Below are positions 24,854-33,660 of a stretch of DNA of 64,000 nt, piece by piece (the first letter of the stretch is position 1; each line of letters starts with the position of its first letter). The notes beneath the pieces were generated by a model that saw nothing but the letters and a program-made list of their open reading frames with translations, was not told the origin of the DNA and ran no database searches. The position numbers and the translations under genes were made by a program. The DNA is from CAVPTL01 sp963729195 (GTDB taxonomy: Bacteria > Actinomycetota > Thermoleophilia > Gaiellales > JAICJC01), in contig CAVSNF010000024.1 of NCBI GenBank assembly GCA_963729195.1, positions 620,001-684,000 on the forward strand, in the 5' to 3' direction.

Positions 24854-27800
24854 CTACAAAATTTCGGGGGTACCGGCCGCGTCGGGTTTGGGCGCTTCGG
24901 CAGCGGCTGTGGCGCCGTTCTCGGAGGCCGCCGCGCCCTCTTCCAGCGGTCGCTTTCGGCCCCTCCCACGGCTGCGCCTCCGACGGTCACGACGGTCGGC
25001 AGAAACCCCCACCGGCTCACCTCGGGCAATCTTTCGCACCGCCCCGGGCCGTGAGTCGCGGGTGACCTTGCCGTCGGGCGCGGTCACCTCGAACTCAACC
25101 CGCACCCTGCCTCTCACACCCGCGCCCTTGAGCTGGGCCAGCACCCTGCGGGCGGCGTCATCGGCCAGCACCGTCGCCTCTTCGGTGGTCAGCGGCAGTC
25201 CCAGGCCGGCACCGTCGACGTCGATCCGGGCGATCCGGTCGCTCTTGTCGGGCTCGTTCAAGAGCTTGGCCACGGACACCTGCAGCGGCTCCTTCTCGGC
25301 CGCGGCGGCGCGCACCTCGATCGCGGTTGCGTACCGCTCCTCGCCGCCGTTCAGGCGCCACCGGATCGGCTGGTCGGAGCCCAGCCGCTCCACCACCACG
25401 GCGTCGGCGTCGTCGCGCAGGCGCACCGCGACTGCCGGCGCGATCTCGATCTCGAGCCCCGATTCGGCCTTGCTGATCGGTACTGCGGGCGGCGTGGATC
25501 CGACCACCGCGCCGTTGAACGAGACCGTCTGGGCGCGCTCGGCCTCCGCCTTTCGCTTCGACCGCTTGCCCGACTTCGCCCGCGGCATCGGCGCGGGAAT
25601 GTTGGAACCGAGCGCGGCCGCAAGCCGCTGTGGATCCTTGGACAGCTCCTGGCGGGTGAGCTCCACCATCCGCTCGGCGGCAGAGCCGCGGCGGGGAGAG
25701 GCGACCGCAAGCAGCGCTGCGCCGGCCTCCAGCGGCGCCGCCCGGGCGATCTGGGCCAGACGTACCGCCGCCTCGGCGTGGGCGTGCTCCGAGCCGGCAC
25801 CGGCGAGCGCGCCCAGCAGGCTGCGTCCGTCGGTGATGTGCGACCCGGCGAAGCGGTATTGGTGGTCGCGCGCGGCACGCGCCAGCTGCCACGTCCATGA
25901 CACGATCCGATCGGCCGGCGCCTCGATCTTGCCGTCGCCCATGGCCAGCAGCAACACCCGCGCCCCCTGCCCTCGATCCTGCTGCCAGGTCGGGGCCGCC
26001 TCGACCAGCCGGCAGGCCATCGCAAACGTGGTCTGGCTGGGGCGCTGCGCAGCCAGATCCCCCAGCGCAGTCAGCCGCAGCCGGCGGTGGCGATTCTCGG
26101 CCGAGCAGGTGTACAGGAAGAGTTCGCGCGACTCGGGCTGGAGCGCAGCGATCCGCTCGGCCAGGTTATTCACGTCCGAGGGAGTCACCGACCGAGCGGC
26201 GACCACCGCCCAGGCACGCTGCTCGTCCAGGGCCAGCTTGGAGGCATCCACCAGCTTCCACTGACTTGCGATGACGGCGATCCTGCGCTCGGGATCGTCG
26301 GAAACCGGGACGATCCAGGCCTGCTCTTTGATGATCGGCTTGGCCGGTTTACGCCGCCGGCGGCGACGATTGGGCGGCGGCGTGACCAGCCCCCCAGGCC
26401 GGTAGGCGTCGACGTTCAGAAGCGAATGCAGGGTCACGGTGCGCTCGGTGTGAGGTGCTCCGGCCTCGGCGAAGTCGACCACGATGCCGGCTTCCTTGCG
26501 GCGGTGCAGCCGCATGATCCGACCGACCCGCTGCTGGTAGACGCGGCGGCTCGCGGTCGGCGCCAGGTGCATGCACACCGTCGCTCGGGGCGCGTTCCAG
26601 CCCTCGGCCAGCAGCTGGGCGTTGACCAGCACGTCGATGTCTCCGCGGTCGTAGGCGGCCAGCGTCTCGGCCAGCTCGCGGGGAGGCGTGCGGCCGGAGA
26701 CGGCGGCAGCCTTCATGCCGATCGCACGCATCGCGGCAGCCACCCGGCCGGCGTGCTCGACACCGGCGGCGTACACGATCCCGGGGGTGTCGCCGAACCG
26801 GCTCTGGTACAAGTCGGCGGCGGCCAGGTTGAGGGGATCGAGGTCGAGGGCCGCGGCCAGCTGGCCCTGGTCGAAGTCTCCGCCCACGATGTCCACGTTT
26901 CGCACCGAGGCGATCGGCCGTACGCGCACGCATCGAAGCGGCGACACCACTCCTCGGCGGACGGCCTCACCCAGCGGAAAGTCGGCGACCTCGGCCGGGA
27001 ACACGTCCGCCACGTGCTTTTGCAGCAGCTGGTCGGTGGCGGTCATGCCGATGTAGACCGGCTCGTTGAAGGCTCGGATGGTGGCGGCGGTCTTCTCGCC
27101 CAGAGCGGTGTGGGCCTCGTCGCAGACAACCACGCCGTAGACGTCGGTACGCAGGTCGCCGGAGTGCTTGATGAACCACGAGTAGGTGTTGATCGTCAGT
27201 GGCTGGGTCTCTGGCTGGGGCTCGCCGCGCAGGATCGGCGGCGTCAAGCGGTCGCCGTACCCCTCCTTGGTCAGGTCGCGGGTGAACTGGTCGACCAGCA
27301 GCCGGCGGTGGGTGAGGATCAGCACACCGGTGGAGCGGGCGGCTTCCACGAATCCGGCCGCGGCGATCGTCTTGCCCGACGCGGTCGGGTGCTTGAACCG
27401 GTAGCGGCGGCGTGCGCCGGGATCCGGAGGCGGCGGTTCGTCACCGTTGAGCTCCTCGTCGACGTCGTCCAGCGCGACCACTGCAGGATCCGCTGCCACC
27501 AGCTGGACTCCGCTCTCGGGCTCGTCCTCGTCGCCGTCGTCGTCCTCGTCGTCCTCGAACTCGTCGTCGTCCTCGTCGTCCTCGAACTCGTCGTCGTCCT
27601 CGAACTCGTCGTCGTCCTCGACCACCTCAGCGAGTTCGATCTCGCCGGTCTCCTCGTCGTCGTCGTCATCCTCGACGCCGTTCTCGTCGGGCTCAACCCG
27701 CTGCAAATCGCCGATCAGGGCGGCCAGCTGTCCCGCCAGCGCGTCCACCTGGTGACGGCGCAGCGTCGTGCCCGAAGCGAGCTTCGGCTGGGACTCCGAC

Positions 27801-28030
27801 AGCACCCGCTCCAGGCCCAGCACGAGCGCGTAGTCGCGCCGCCATTCGAAGCTCGGATACAGCGCACCGACGTTGATCTGCTCGAGGGCGGCTTCGAGCG
27901 CGGCTCGACGTACCGTGTCCGTCGCGAGAGCGACGGCGGCATCCTCACCATCGTGCAGAAACGGCTCGCCACTCCATGCAGCTGCGGATTCGGCGGCCGC
28001 TTCAAGGTCAGCCTCGAAGCGAAGTGTCAT
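24854..28030 (-). CDS. Superfamily 2 helicase with long acidic insert
   Basis: A 1058-residue DEAD/DEAH-type helicase. Motifs in order: LRRHQVDAL (90-98), Walker A HPTASGKT (214-221), DEAH (304-307), MTAT (329-332), and QQRVGRIMR (499-507). Between the first two lies an acidic region (about 113-171) of Asp/Glu with evenly spaced Phe. The part after residue 520 has no motif I recognise and ends in an Arg-rich, then Ala/Glu-rich tail. The helicase half resembles those of restriction and DNA-repair enzymes; no nuclease or methylase gene is adjacent. It may act on stalled forks or transcripts, but function is open. Confidence 0.8.
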   Translation of the reverse strand: MTLRFEADLEAAAESAAAWSGEPFLHDGEDAAVALATDTVRRAALEAALEQINVGALYPSFEWRRDYALVLGLERVLSESQPKLASGTTLRRHQVDALAGQLAALIGDLQRVEPDENGVEDDDDDEETGEIELAEVVEDDDEFEDDDEFEDDEDDDEFEDDEDDDGDEDEPESGVQLVAADPAVVALDDVDEELNGDEPPPPDPGARRRYRFKHPTASGKTIAAAGFVEAARSTGVLILTHRRLLVDQFTRDLTKEGYGDRLTPPILRGEPQPETQPLTINTYSWFIKHSGDLRTDVYGVVVCDEAHTALGEKTAATIRAFNEPVYIGMTATDQLLQKHVADVFPAEVADFPLGEAVRRGVVSPLRCVRVRPIASVRNVDIVGGDFDQGQLAAALDLDPLNLAAADLYQSRFGDTPGIVYAAGVEHAGRVAAAMRAIGMKAAAVSGRTPPRELAETLAAYDRGDIDVLVNAQLLAEGWNAPRATVCMHLAPTASRRVYQQRVGRIMRLHRRKEAGIVVDFAEAGAPHTERTVTLHSLLNVDAYRPGGLVTPPPNRRRRRRKPAKPIIKEQAWIVPVSDDPERRIAVIASQWKLVDASKLALDEQRAWAVVAARSVTPSDVNNLAERIAALQPESRELFLYTCSAENRHRRLRLTALGDLAAQRPSQTTFAMACRLVEAAPTWQQDRGQGARVLLLAMGDGKIEAPADRIVSWTWQLARAARDHQYRFAGSHITDGRSLLGALAGAGSEHAHAEAAVRLAQIARAAPLEAGAALLAVASPRRGSAAERMVELTRQELSKDPQRLAAALGSNIPAPMPRAKSGKRSKRKAEAERAQTVSFNGAVVGSTPPAVPISKAESGLEIEIAPAVAVRLRDDADAVVVERLGSDQPIRWRLNGGEERYATAIEVRAAAAEKEPLQVSVAKLLNEPDKSDRIARIDVDGAGLGLPLTTEEATVLADDAARRVLAQLKGAGVRGRVRVEFEVTAPDGKVTRDSRPGAVRKIARGEPVGVSADRRDRRRRSRGRGRKRPLEEGAAASENGATAAAEAPKPDAAGTPEIL

Positions 28031-28111
28031 GTGGTCTGGTGTGGCTGCGGGCTTTTTGGGCGCCGACCCTCGGCGACACCAGCAGTCGAAACGCAGTCTA
28101 CTGTATTTTCC

Positions 28112-28906
28112 TCAAGCGGGCGAGATCAGTGCAGTCGCCACCAAGGCCTCGAGCGGTCGATGCAGATCCGGAGCCGAGGCCACCACCCCCGAGTCGCTGG
28201 ACTCCACGATCGGTTCGAGCGGCGAGACCGATCCCCCCGCCTCGGTCACCAACAGCTCACCGGCGGCTCGGTCCCACAGCTTCAGCGGCACCTCGTAGAA
28301 GCCGTCCAGCCGTCCCGCGGCCACCCACGCGAGATCCAGTGCCGCCGAACCGCCGCGGCGCACGTCGCGCACGCGCGTGAGCAGGAAGTCCACCGCCCGG
28401 GCCTGCACCAATCGCGCCTCCGCGCCGTACGAGAAACCGGTGGCGATCAGCGCCCGCTCGGGCAGAACCGCGTCTGACACTCCGATCGGCCGGCCGTTGA
28501 GGGTGGCCCCGCCCCCGCGAGTGGCCGCAAACATCTCGTCTCGACAGGGGTCGTACACCACTGCCGAGAGCCAGCCGTCAGCGTCTTCAACCGCGATCGA
28601 TACCGCCCACACGGGCACGCCGTAGAGGTAGTTGGTGGTGCCGTCGAGCGGATCCAGCACCCAGCGAAGGCCCGAGCTGCCCCGCTCCTCACCTGATTCC
28701 TCGGCCAGCACAGCGTCCTCGGGCCGCTCACGTGCGAGCGTCTCGAGCAGCAGCGCCTCCGAATCGCGGTCGGCGTCGGAGACCAGATCGATCGGCGTCG
28801 ACTTGGTGTCCAGGCCGCTCACCGGCCCGCGGAAGCGCTCGAGCAAGAGCGCACCGCAGCTCCGGGCCATCTCCACCGACATCTGATGAATACCGTCGAG
28901 ATCCAC
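28112..28906 (-). CDS. Inositol-monophosphatase family phosphatase
   Basis: A 264-residue Mg-dependent sugar phosphatase. Metal-site motifs: AEESGEE, WVLDPLDGTTNYLYG and LWDRAAGELLVTEAGG. Members hydrolyse inositol-1-phosphate, fructose-1,6-bisphosphate, histidinol phosphate or 3'-phosphoadenosine 5'-phosphate. The exact substrate cannot be told from motifs. The gene is monocistronic, separated by about 80 bp from the helicase start downstream. Confidence 0.88.
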   Translation of the reverse strand: MDLDGIHQMSVEMARSCGALLLERFRGPVSGLDTKSTPIDLVSDADRDSEALLLETLARERPEDAVLAEESGEERGSSGLRWVLDPLDGTTNYLYGVPVWAVSIAVEDADGWLSAVVYDPCRDEMFAATRGGGATLNGRPIGVSDAVLPERALIATGFSYGAEARLVQARAVDFLLTRVRDVRRGGSAALDLAWVAAGRLDGFYEVPLKLWDRAAGELLVTEAGGSVSPLEPIVESSDSGVVASAPDLHRPLEALVATALISPA

Positions 28907-29022
28907 CGCGGCAGTGTATGCGGCTTCCGCCGACCGGTGAACACCCTGAGAAGTATGTGGAAAATTCCTGCAAACATCTGGAATTCCGAAGTGGGTCCAG
29001 GCACACTTGTGGGGTGGGCACG

Positions 29023-29154
29023 ATGATCCGGAAAATCCGTGAGCGGCGCCGTGAACGGCGACTCGCCCGTGAACTCGAGCTGCGGTATCGCGACCAGCTC
29101 GACCAGCGCGCGGTGGCGGCGGTGCAGATGACCGACGAGCTGCGACACGACTGA
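29023..29154 (+). CDS. Small highly charged protein, hypothetical
   Basis: A 43-residue frame, MIRKIRERRRERRLARELEL and onward, predicted as one amphipathic helix rich in Arg and Glu. GGGGTGGG lies 4-5 bases before the ATG. It precedes the phosphatase gene by 22 bp on the same strand and could be cotranscribed. No family is recognised; short length keeps confidence low. Confidence 0.4.
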   Translation: MIRKIRERRRERRLARELELRYRDQLDQRAVAAVQMTDELRHD

Positions 29155-29176
29155 CCCGGGTCGATAGGATCCGGCG

Positions 29177-29644
29177 ATGTCACGGCTGGCCTTCGCACGA
29201 CTCTCGGACACCTTGCTGGGTGGTCCCATGCCCTACACCGAACGTCACGTCCGGGCGCTTTCCGACGAGGGCGTGACCGCTGTCATCAACCTCTGCGAGG
29301 ATCGCGAATACTGGGACGGCGAGCGCGATCTGATTGATGCCCAGTACGGTCAGGCGGGCATCGTCGAGCACCGGTTGGCGGTGACGGACGGGGCGACGGT
29401 GCCGGACGAGGTGCTCGACCGGGCGGTGACCGTGGCCGCGACCGGCGCCACCGTGTACGTCCACTGCCGTGGGGGGCGCGAGCGATCGGCCACTGTTTGC
29501 GCCGCCATCGTCGCGCGCAGCGAGCGCCTGAGTGCAGCCGAAGCGGTCGATCGAGCCGTGGCTGCCAATCCCGTGTTCAAGCCGTTGCCGTGGCAGATCG
29601 AGGGCCTCGAGCGGTGGGCCGCAGAGCCCTCCGGCGGCTCATGA
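29177..29644 (+). CDS. Dual-specificity-type protein phosphatase
   Basis: A 155-residue cysteine phosphatase. The signature HCxxGxxR(S/T) appears as VHCRGGRERSATV with catalytic Cys and Arg. An upstream acidic region (VINLCEDREY) and the fold length match bacterial DSP/tyrosine phosphatases. Substrate may be phosphotyrosine/serine proteins or phosphoinositides. Its last codons overlap the convergent membrane-protein gene by 6 bp. Confidence 0.85.
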   Translation: MSRLAFARLSDTLLGGPMPYTERHVRALSDEGVTAVINLCEDREYWDGERDLIDAQYGQAGIVEHRLAVTDGATVPDEVLDRAVTVAATGATVYVHCRGGRERSATVCAAIVARSERLSAAEAVDRAVAANPVFKPLPWQIEGLERWAAEPSGGS

Positions 29645-31516
29645 GAACGGCGGCACGACCACCCGCAGCCTGAGCGGGGAGTGCGGTGCCAGCAGTCGCG
29701 CACGACGCAGCGCCATGCGGGCCGTGACCAGGTCGCCGGCGCGCGAGGCCGCCAGGTACTCGACCTGCCATCCGACCCAGAAGCGTGGCTCGGTAGCGAC
29801 CGCCAGGCGGGCATCGGCGAGCGCCGCCTGAGCGTCACCGGCGGCCAGCTCCGCCCGGGCGCGTGCGAGCGCCGGCCGACTCGACAGGCGATCGAACTGT
29901 GCCGCCCGGTCGGCGTCGTCGAGCGCCTGGGCGAGCGGAGCGGTCAGTGAGGCGGTGAGGTAGTGCTGGGCGATCGCTGCGGGAGCGACCACCACCAGCG
30001 CGACAGCCACCGCGGCAGCGATCACGACAGCAGACACGATCCTTCGCCGCTCGCGATCCTCGGCCGGCGCGAGGCCCGCCAGAGCGACACCGCACAGCAC
30101 CATCGCAGGCAAAGCCACCGCGGTCAGATGCCACACCCAGTCCAGCGACATGTGGACGCAGAGGTAGGCGATACCCGCGGCCAGCCCCGCGGCCAGCATG
30201 TGCTCGGAGCTGTCCTGCTCGGAGGTGCGCAGCACCACCGCCGCTGCCAGCGGCAGCCCCACACCTGCGACCAGCAGCAGCCCGCCTGCCAGACCCAGAG
30301 TCGCAAGCTGCTCGAGCGGCTCGCTGTGTGCCTGCCGCGGCTGGGCGGCAGATCGCCCCAGCCGATCGTAGGCCTCACCGAAGCTGCCGCCGCCGACGCC
30401 GTCGATCGGCCGCTGGTGAAACGTGATCACCGCCACCCGCCAGAGGTCAAACCGGCCGCCGCCGACCGAATCGAAACGGCTGTCGGCACCGGTCGGGTTG
30501 CCCTCGTACACAAACGCATGCCACTGGTGCCGCAGCCACACCTCGGGCTTGGTGTCGGAGCGCAGCAGCTGCGCACCGGCCGCGACGACCACGACGACCA
30601 ACACCAGCGCCGTGATCCACGAGACCGCTGAACCGGCCACCCGTCCGGCCAGCCATCGCTCGCACACCCTCGTCACCAGCACCGCTACCAGGCCTGCTGC
30701 GGCGACCACGATCACCGCCCGGCCGGTCGCGTGGATCTGGGCGGTGGTGGCCGCCGGGAAGGCGCCGTTGAGCGCGTCCCAGTCTGCAGCAATCGCGGCG
30801 GCGATCGCCACTGCCAGCCAGGATCCTGCCAGCCCTCGGGGCGAGACGGCGATGAACACGAGCCCCGAGATCACCAGTGCGACCAGTGCGGCCCGCGCCT
30901 CGGTCGGGATCACGATCGCCGCGGTCGCCCCGGCACCCGCGGCTGTGGCCGCGCGCAGCGGCAACCGGTGACCCTGGTCGCACGCAACCGCCGCCAGCGG
31001 CCAGGTACCGATGGCGGCCACGGCCGCAATCCCGCCGCCGTAGCCGATCGATCCCACCAGCCGGCCCAGCCCGAACAGCGATCCGGGGTCGCCCTCCAAC
31101 ATCATCCGCAGGGCGAGCACGGTGGCGACCAAGGCCGCGCCGGCACCCACCGCCAGCATCAACCACCGGCGCGACCGCTCGTCGGCGGCGGCGATCACCG
31201 CCGTTGCCATCACGGCGGCGTACACGAGTGTGCGACCGGATTCGACCAGGGCCGCCTGGGGCCAGGCCGCCCAGGTGATCGAGATCAGACCGAGGCAGCC
31301 AAGCGCCACCAGCGCCACCGGCGCCGACACCTGCCACGGCGAGAGGTTTCGACCGGGGCCGATCACCACCGCCGCCACGAACGCCATCAGGCAGGCCACC
31401 CCCGCCACGCCCCAGCCGTCGACCGCGTAGCCGCCGCCTTGGAATGCAAGCCATACGCCGGCGGCCACAGGGACGAGCGCGGGCACGACCCTGAGGGTGT
31501 CGGTTTGGCGAAACAC
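29639..31516 (-). CDS. O-antigen ligase/polymerase-like membrane protein
   Basis: A 625-residue protein with about 12 hydrophobic segments and a large extracytoplasmic loop containing GGGRFDLWRVAVITFHQRP and GVGGGSFGEAY, the pattern of the Wzy_C/O-antigen ligase domain (Arg and His of the loop are the presumed active residues). The C-terminal 120 residues form TPR-like helices (ALARARAELAAGDAQAALAD). It likely polymerises or transfers a glycan to an envelope acceptor. No glycosyltransferase genes are adjacent. Confidence 0.75.
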   Translation of the reverse strand: MFRQTDTLRVVPALVPVAAGVWLAFQGGGYAVDGWGVAGVACLMAFVAAVVIGPGRNLSPWQVSAPVALVALGCLGLISITWAAWPQAALVESGRTLVYAAVMATAVIAAADERSRRWLMLAVGAGAALVATVLALRMMLEGDPGSLFGLGRLVGSIGYGGGIAAVAAIGTWPLAAVACDQGHRLPLRAATAAGAGATAAIVIPTEARAALVALVISGLVFIAVSPRGLAGSWLAVAIAAAIAADWDALNGAFPAATTAQIHATGRAVIVVAAAGLVAVLVTRVCERWLAGRVAGSAVSWITALVLVVVVVAAGAQLLRSDTKPEVWLRHQWHAFVYEGNPTGADSRFDSVGGGRFDLWRVAVITFHQRPIDGVGGGSFGEAYDRLGRSAAQPRQAHSEPLEQLATLGLAGGLLLVAGVGLPLAAAVVLRTSEQDSSEHMLAAGLAAGIAYLCVHMSLDWVWHLTAVALPAMVLCGVALAGLAPAEDRERRRIVSAVVIAAAVAVALVVVAPAAIAQHYLTASLTAPLAQALDDADRAAQFDRLSSRPALARARAELAAGDAQAALADARLAVATEPRFWVGWQVEYLAASRAGDLVTARMALRRARLLAPHSPLRLRVVVPPFS

Positions 31517-31557
31517 TGCGACACCTTACGGCAAGCCAAAGCTTCCAGAAATTGGAG

Positions 31558-31703
31558 TAGACTCGCCCGCCAGAGGCTTGCAATGTCTCCAGCCACACGA
31601 ACTGTGCGGCAGCCGGTACTGGACCCACCGGAGGAGACACGTTGTCCGGCGGCCCACCGGACAGCTTGTAGACGAGGCCGCTTCATCTGAAGCGGCCTCG
31701 TCT
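31558..31703 (+). ncRNA. Candidate structured RNA
   Basis: A 130-base noncoding stretch with nested complementarity. A -10-like TAGACT lies at 31558-31563. TGTCTCC (31584-31590) pairs with GGAGACA (31633-31639) enclosing CACA/TGTG (31594-31597, 31603-31606). TGTCCGG (31643-31649) pairs with CCGGACA (31657-31663). A perfect 16-bp hairpin follows (31670-31685 with 31688-31703, 2-base loop). It matches no RNA class I could recall. It could be a small RNA or the leader of the gene at 31843. Strand is inferred from the -10 box and hairpin order. Confidence 0.4.
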
Positions 31704-31720
31704 CCACTTCCCGCTGCGAG

Positions 31721-31751
31721 GTGAATAACGGTGCCTGGCACCGTTATTCAC
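31721..31751. repeat. 31-bp palindrome, copy 4
   Basis: Identical to copy 1 (arm GTGAATAACGGTGCC, central T). It lies 18 bp after the strong hairpin that closes the candidate RNA and about 90 bp before the next plus-strand gene, the only copy in a divergent gap. Confidence 0.9.
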
Positions 31752-31842
31752 CCCGGCGTTTGGGTCTCACCGGTCTGAGGTATTTCGCTACTTGTGACTC
31801 AAGCGCCGCCGGGCGAGCGGCGATGAATGGGGAGAGCTTCGT

Positions 31843-32479
31843 ATGACCCCCTTCGACCTGACACATGCTCTCAGCAGCGTCAATGAGCGCCTCAACACGG
31901 CGTGGACGGCCGCAGCCGCACTGATCACCCTGACCGTGGTCGCAGCCATCGCCCGACTGGTGTTCGACGCCTTCAGCTTCCGTATGGCCGAGGCGCTGGT
32001 CGCGACCTCTGCTCTGGGCGCGCTGGTGGCGTTGGCCGTGGTCTACACGTATTGGACGCAGCGATCGGATGTGTACGACGCGATCGTGTTGACGCGATTT
32101 CGCCACGTCGGCGGCGACGCCGTCAAGAAACACGCGGCCGGCCTGGTTTCGCGCAAGCGCCGCCGCCTGTACGCCGACGGCATCGACCGCTTTCTGGAGA
32201 CCACCAACGCCGGCCTGCCGTCTCCGCTGCCGCTGAATCGCCCGGTGGTGCGTGAGTTCGCGCCTCGGCTCGAGGCAATCGCGACGGTACTCCGCTCGGA
32301 CGATCAGATGGTCACGCCCGAGGGCATGGTGCTGGTGCGCCGGCTGATCTGTGACGGTGCCACCAGCCCGCTGTTCGCCGGCGCCCTCAGGCGACCGCAA
32401 CGCGGAACGCGTGCTCGACCGGATCGACGACACACTGGTACTGCACGCGCACGAGCGCTCGCTGGCCCTCGCGGCCTAG
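31843..32479 (+). CDS. Two-helix membrane protein, 3' frameshifted as read
   Basis: About 211 residues after correction. Two hydrophobic segments (residues about 22-42 and 50-70) precede a basic cytoplasmic domain (VKKHAAGLVSRKRRRLYADG). After SPLFAGA the frame must shift: removing one C of CCC at 32384-32386 gives SGDRNAERVLDRIDDTL to a stop at 32479, overlapping the convergent acyl-CoA dehydrogenase gene by 4 bp. No family recognised; no enzyme motif seen. Confidence 0.65.
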
Positions 32480-33645
32480 TCGAGCAGGCGTTCCACTCCG
32501 CGGCGCTCCAGCCCGCGGGCGATCACCAGCCGCTGGATCTCTGACGTGCCCTCCCAGATGCGGTCGACGCGCAGCTCCCGCCACAGCCGCTCGACCGGGT
32601 TCTCGCGCATGTAGCCGCGGCCGCCGAAGATCTGCAGCACCCGATCTGCGACCCGGCCGGCCGTCTCGGAGGCGATCAGCTTGGCCATGGAGGCCTTGTG
32701 GTGCACCAGCTTGCGGTCGGCTCCGGTGTCGTACAGCCAGCCCACCTGGTAGGTGAGCAGGCGCGCGGCGGCGGTCTCGGCGGCACAGTCGGCCAGCGCG
32801 AAGGACACCGCCTGATGGTCGAAGATGCGCCCGCCGAACTGCTCGCGCTCCAACGCCCATTCGGTGCCGAGCTCGATCAGCCGGCTGCACGCCCCCACGC
32901 ACCGGGCGGCGATGTGCACCCGCTCCTCGATGAACCACTCGTTGGTCAGCGTGAACCCCTCCCCGACCTGGCCCAGCACGTTGGCAGCCGGCACCGGCGT
33001 GCGCGTGAAGGTGAACTCGGGGTGGCGGTAGGGGAAGTTGTGCGTGAAGTCGGGGTCGTCGGTCATCTCGACGCCGGGGGCGTCCTTGTCCACCAGAAAC
33101 AGGGTGGGACGCCGATCCGCGCCGTCCACCGCCCATGCCAGCACGATGAAGTAGGACGCCACGTCGCCGTCGGTCACGAACCACTTGACGCCGGAGAGCT
33201 CGTACAGGTCATCCGACACCTTGACCGCCTCTGCCTTGATCGCACGCGGGTCGGAACCAGCGTCGGCCTCGGTGATGGCAAAGGCGTGCCGGTGGTCGTT
33301 TCGCACGTCCGGCAGCAGGTAGCGCTCGATCTGCTCCGGGGTGCCGTGTACGAGCACATTGGACGGGCTCCACACCAGCACCCACAGGCAGTTGGTGAGC
33401 CGCCCCAGCTGCTCGTGGGTGACGATCTGCTGGGTCAGGTCGAAGCCACCTCCGCCGTACTCGGTGGGGATGTTGTTGGCGCCCAGGCCGGACGCCATCA
33501 CCGCCGCCTTGGCCTTTGCCCGCGACTCCTCCGAGAGCTTACCGTGGAGCTTCTCGGCTTCGAGCTCGAGCGGAGTCAGCTCGTCGACCAAGGCGCGCGC
33601 GCGGGCGCGAAGTTCCAAAAGCTCGGGGCTGAGTGAGAAATCCAT
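32476..33645 (-). CDS. Acyl-CoA dehydrogenase
   Basis: A 389-residue FAD flavoprotein. Signatures: FAITEADAGSD, VKWFVTDGDVASYFIV, QIFGGRGYMRENPVERL and the catalytic Glu region IWEGTSEIQR. It introduces the alpha-beta double bond in an acyl-CoA and passes electrons to ETF. Chain-length preference cannot be judged. It stands beside histidine-degradation genes but with no clear link to them. Confidence 0.92.
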   Translation of the reverse strand: MDFSLSPELLELRARARALVDELTPLELEAEKLHGKLSEESRAKAKAAVMASGLGANNIPTEYGGGGFDLTQQIVTHEQLGRLTNCLWVLVWSPSNVLVHGTPEQIERYLLPDVRNDHRHAFAITEADAGSDPRAIKAEAVKVSDDLYELSGVKWFVTDGDVASYFIVLAWAVDGADRRPTLFLVDKDAPGVEMTDDPDFTHNFPYRHPEFTFTRTPVPAANVLGQVGEGFTLTNEWFIEERVHIAARCVGACSRLIELGTEWALEREQFGGRIFDHQAVSFALADCAAETAAARLLTYQVGWLYDTGADRKLVHHKASMAKLIASETAGRVADRVLQIFGGRGYMRENPVERLWRELRVDRIWEGTSEIQRLVIARGLERRGVERLLD

Positions 33646-33660
33646 GTGGCGCCTTTCGGT

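Noticed and set aside
27430..27700. GTCGTC-type tandem repeat as a microsatellite
   Set aside because: It encodes the acidic insert of the helicase in frame; both Asp and Glu codons are used, so it is coding low-complexity sequence.
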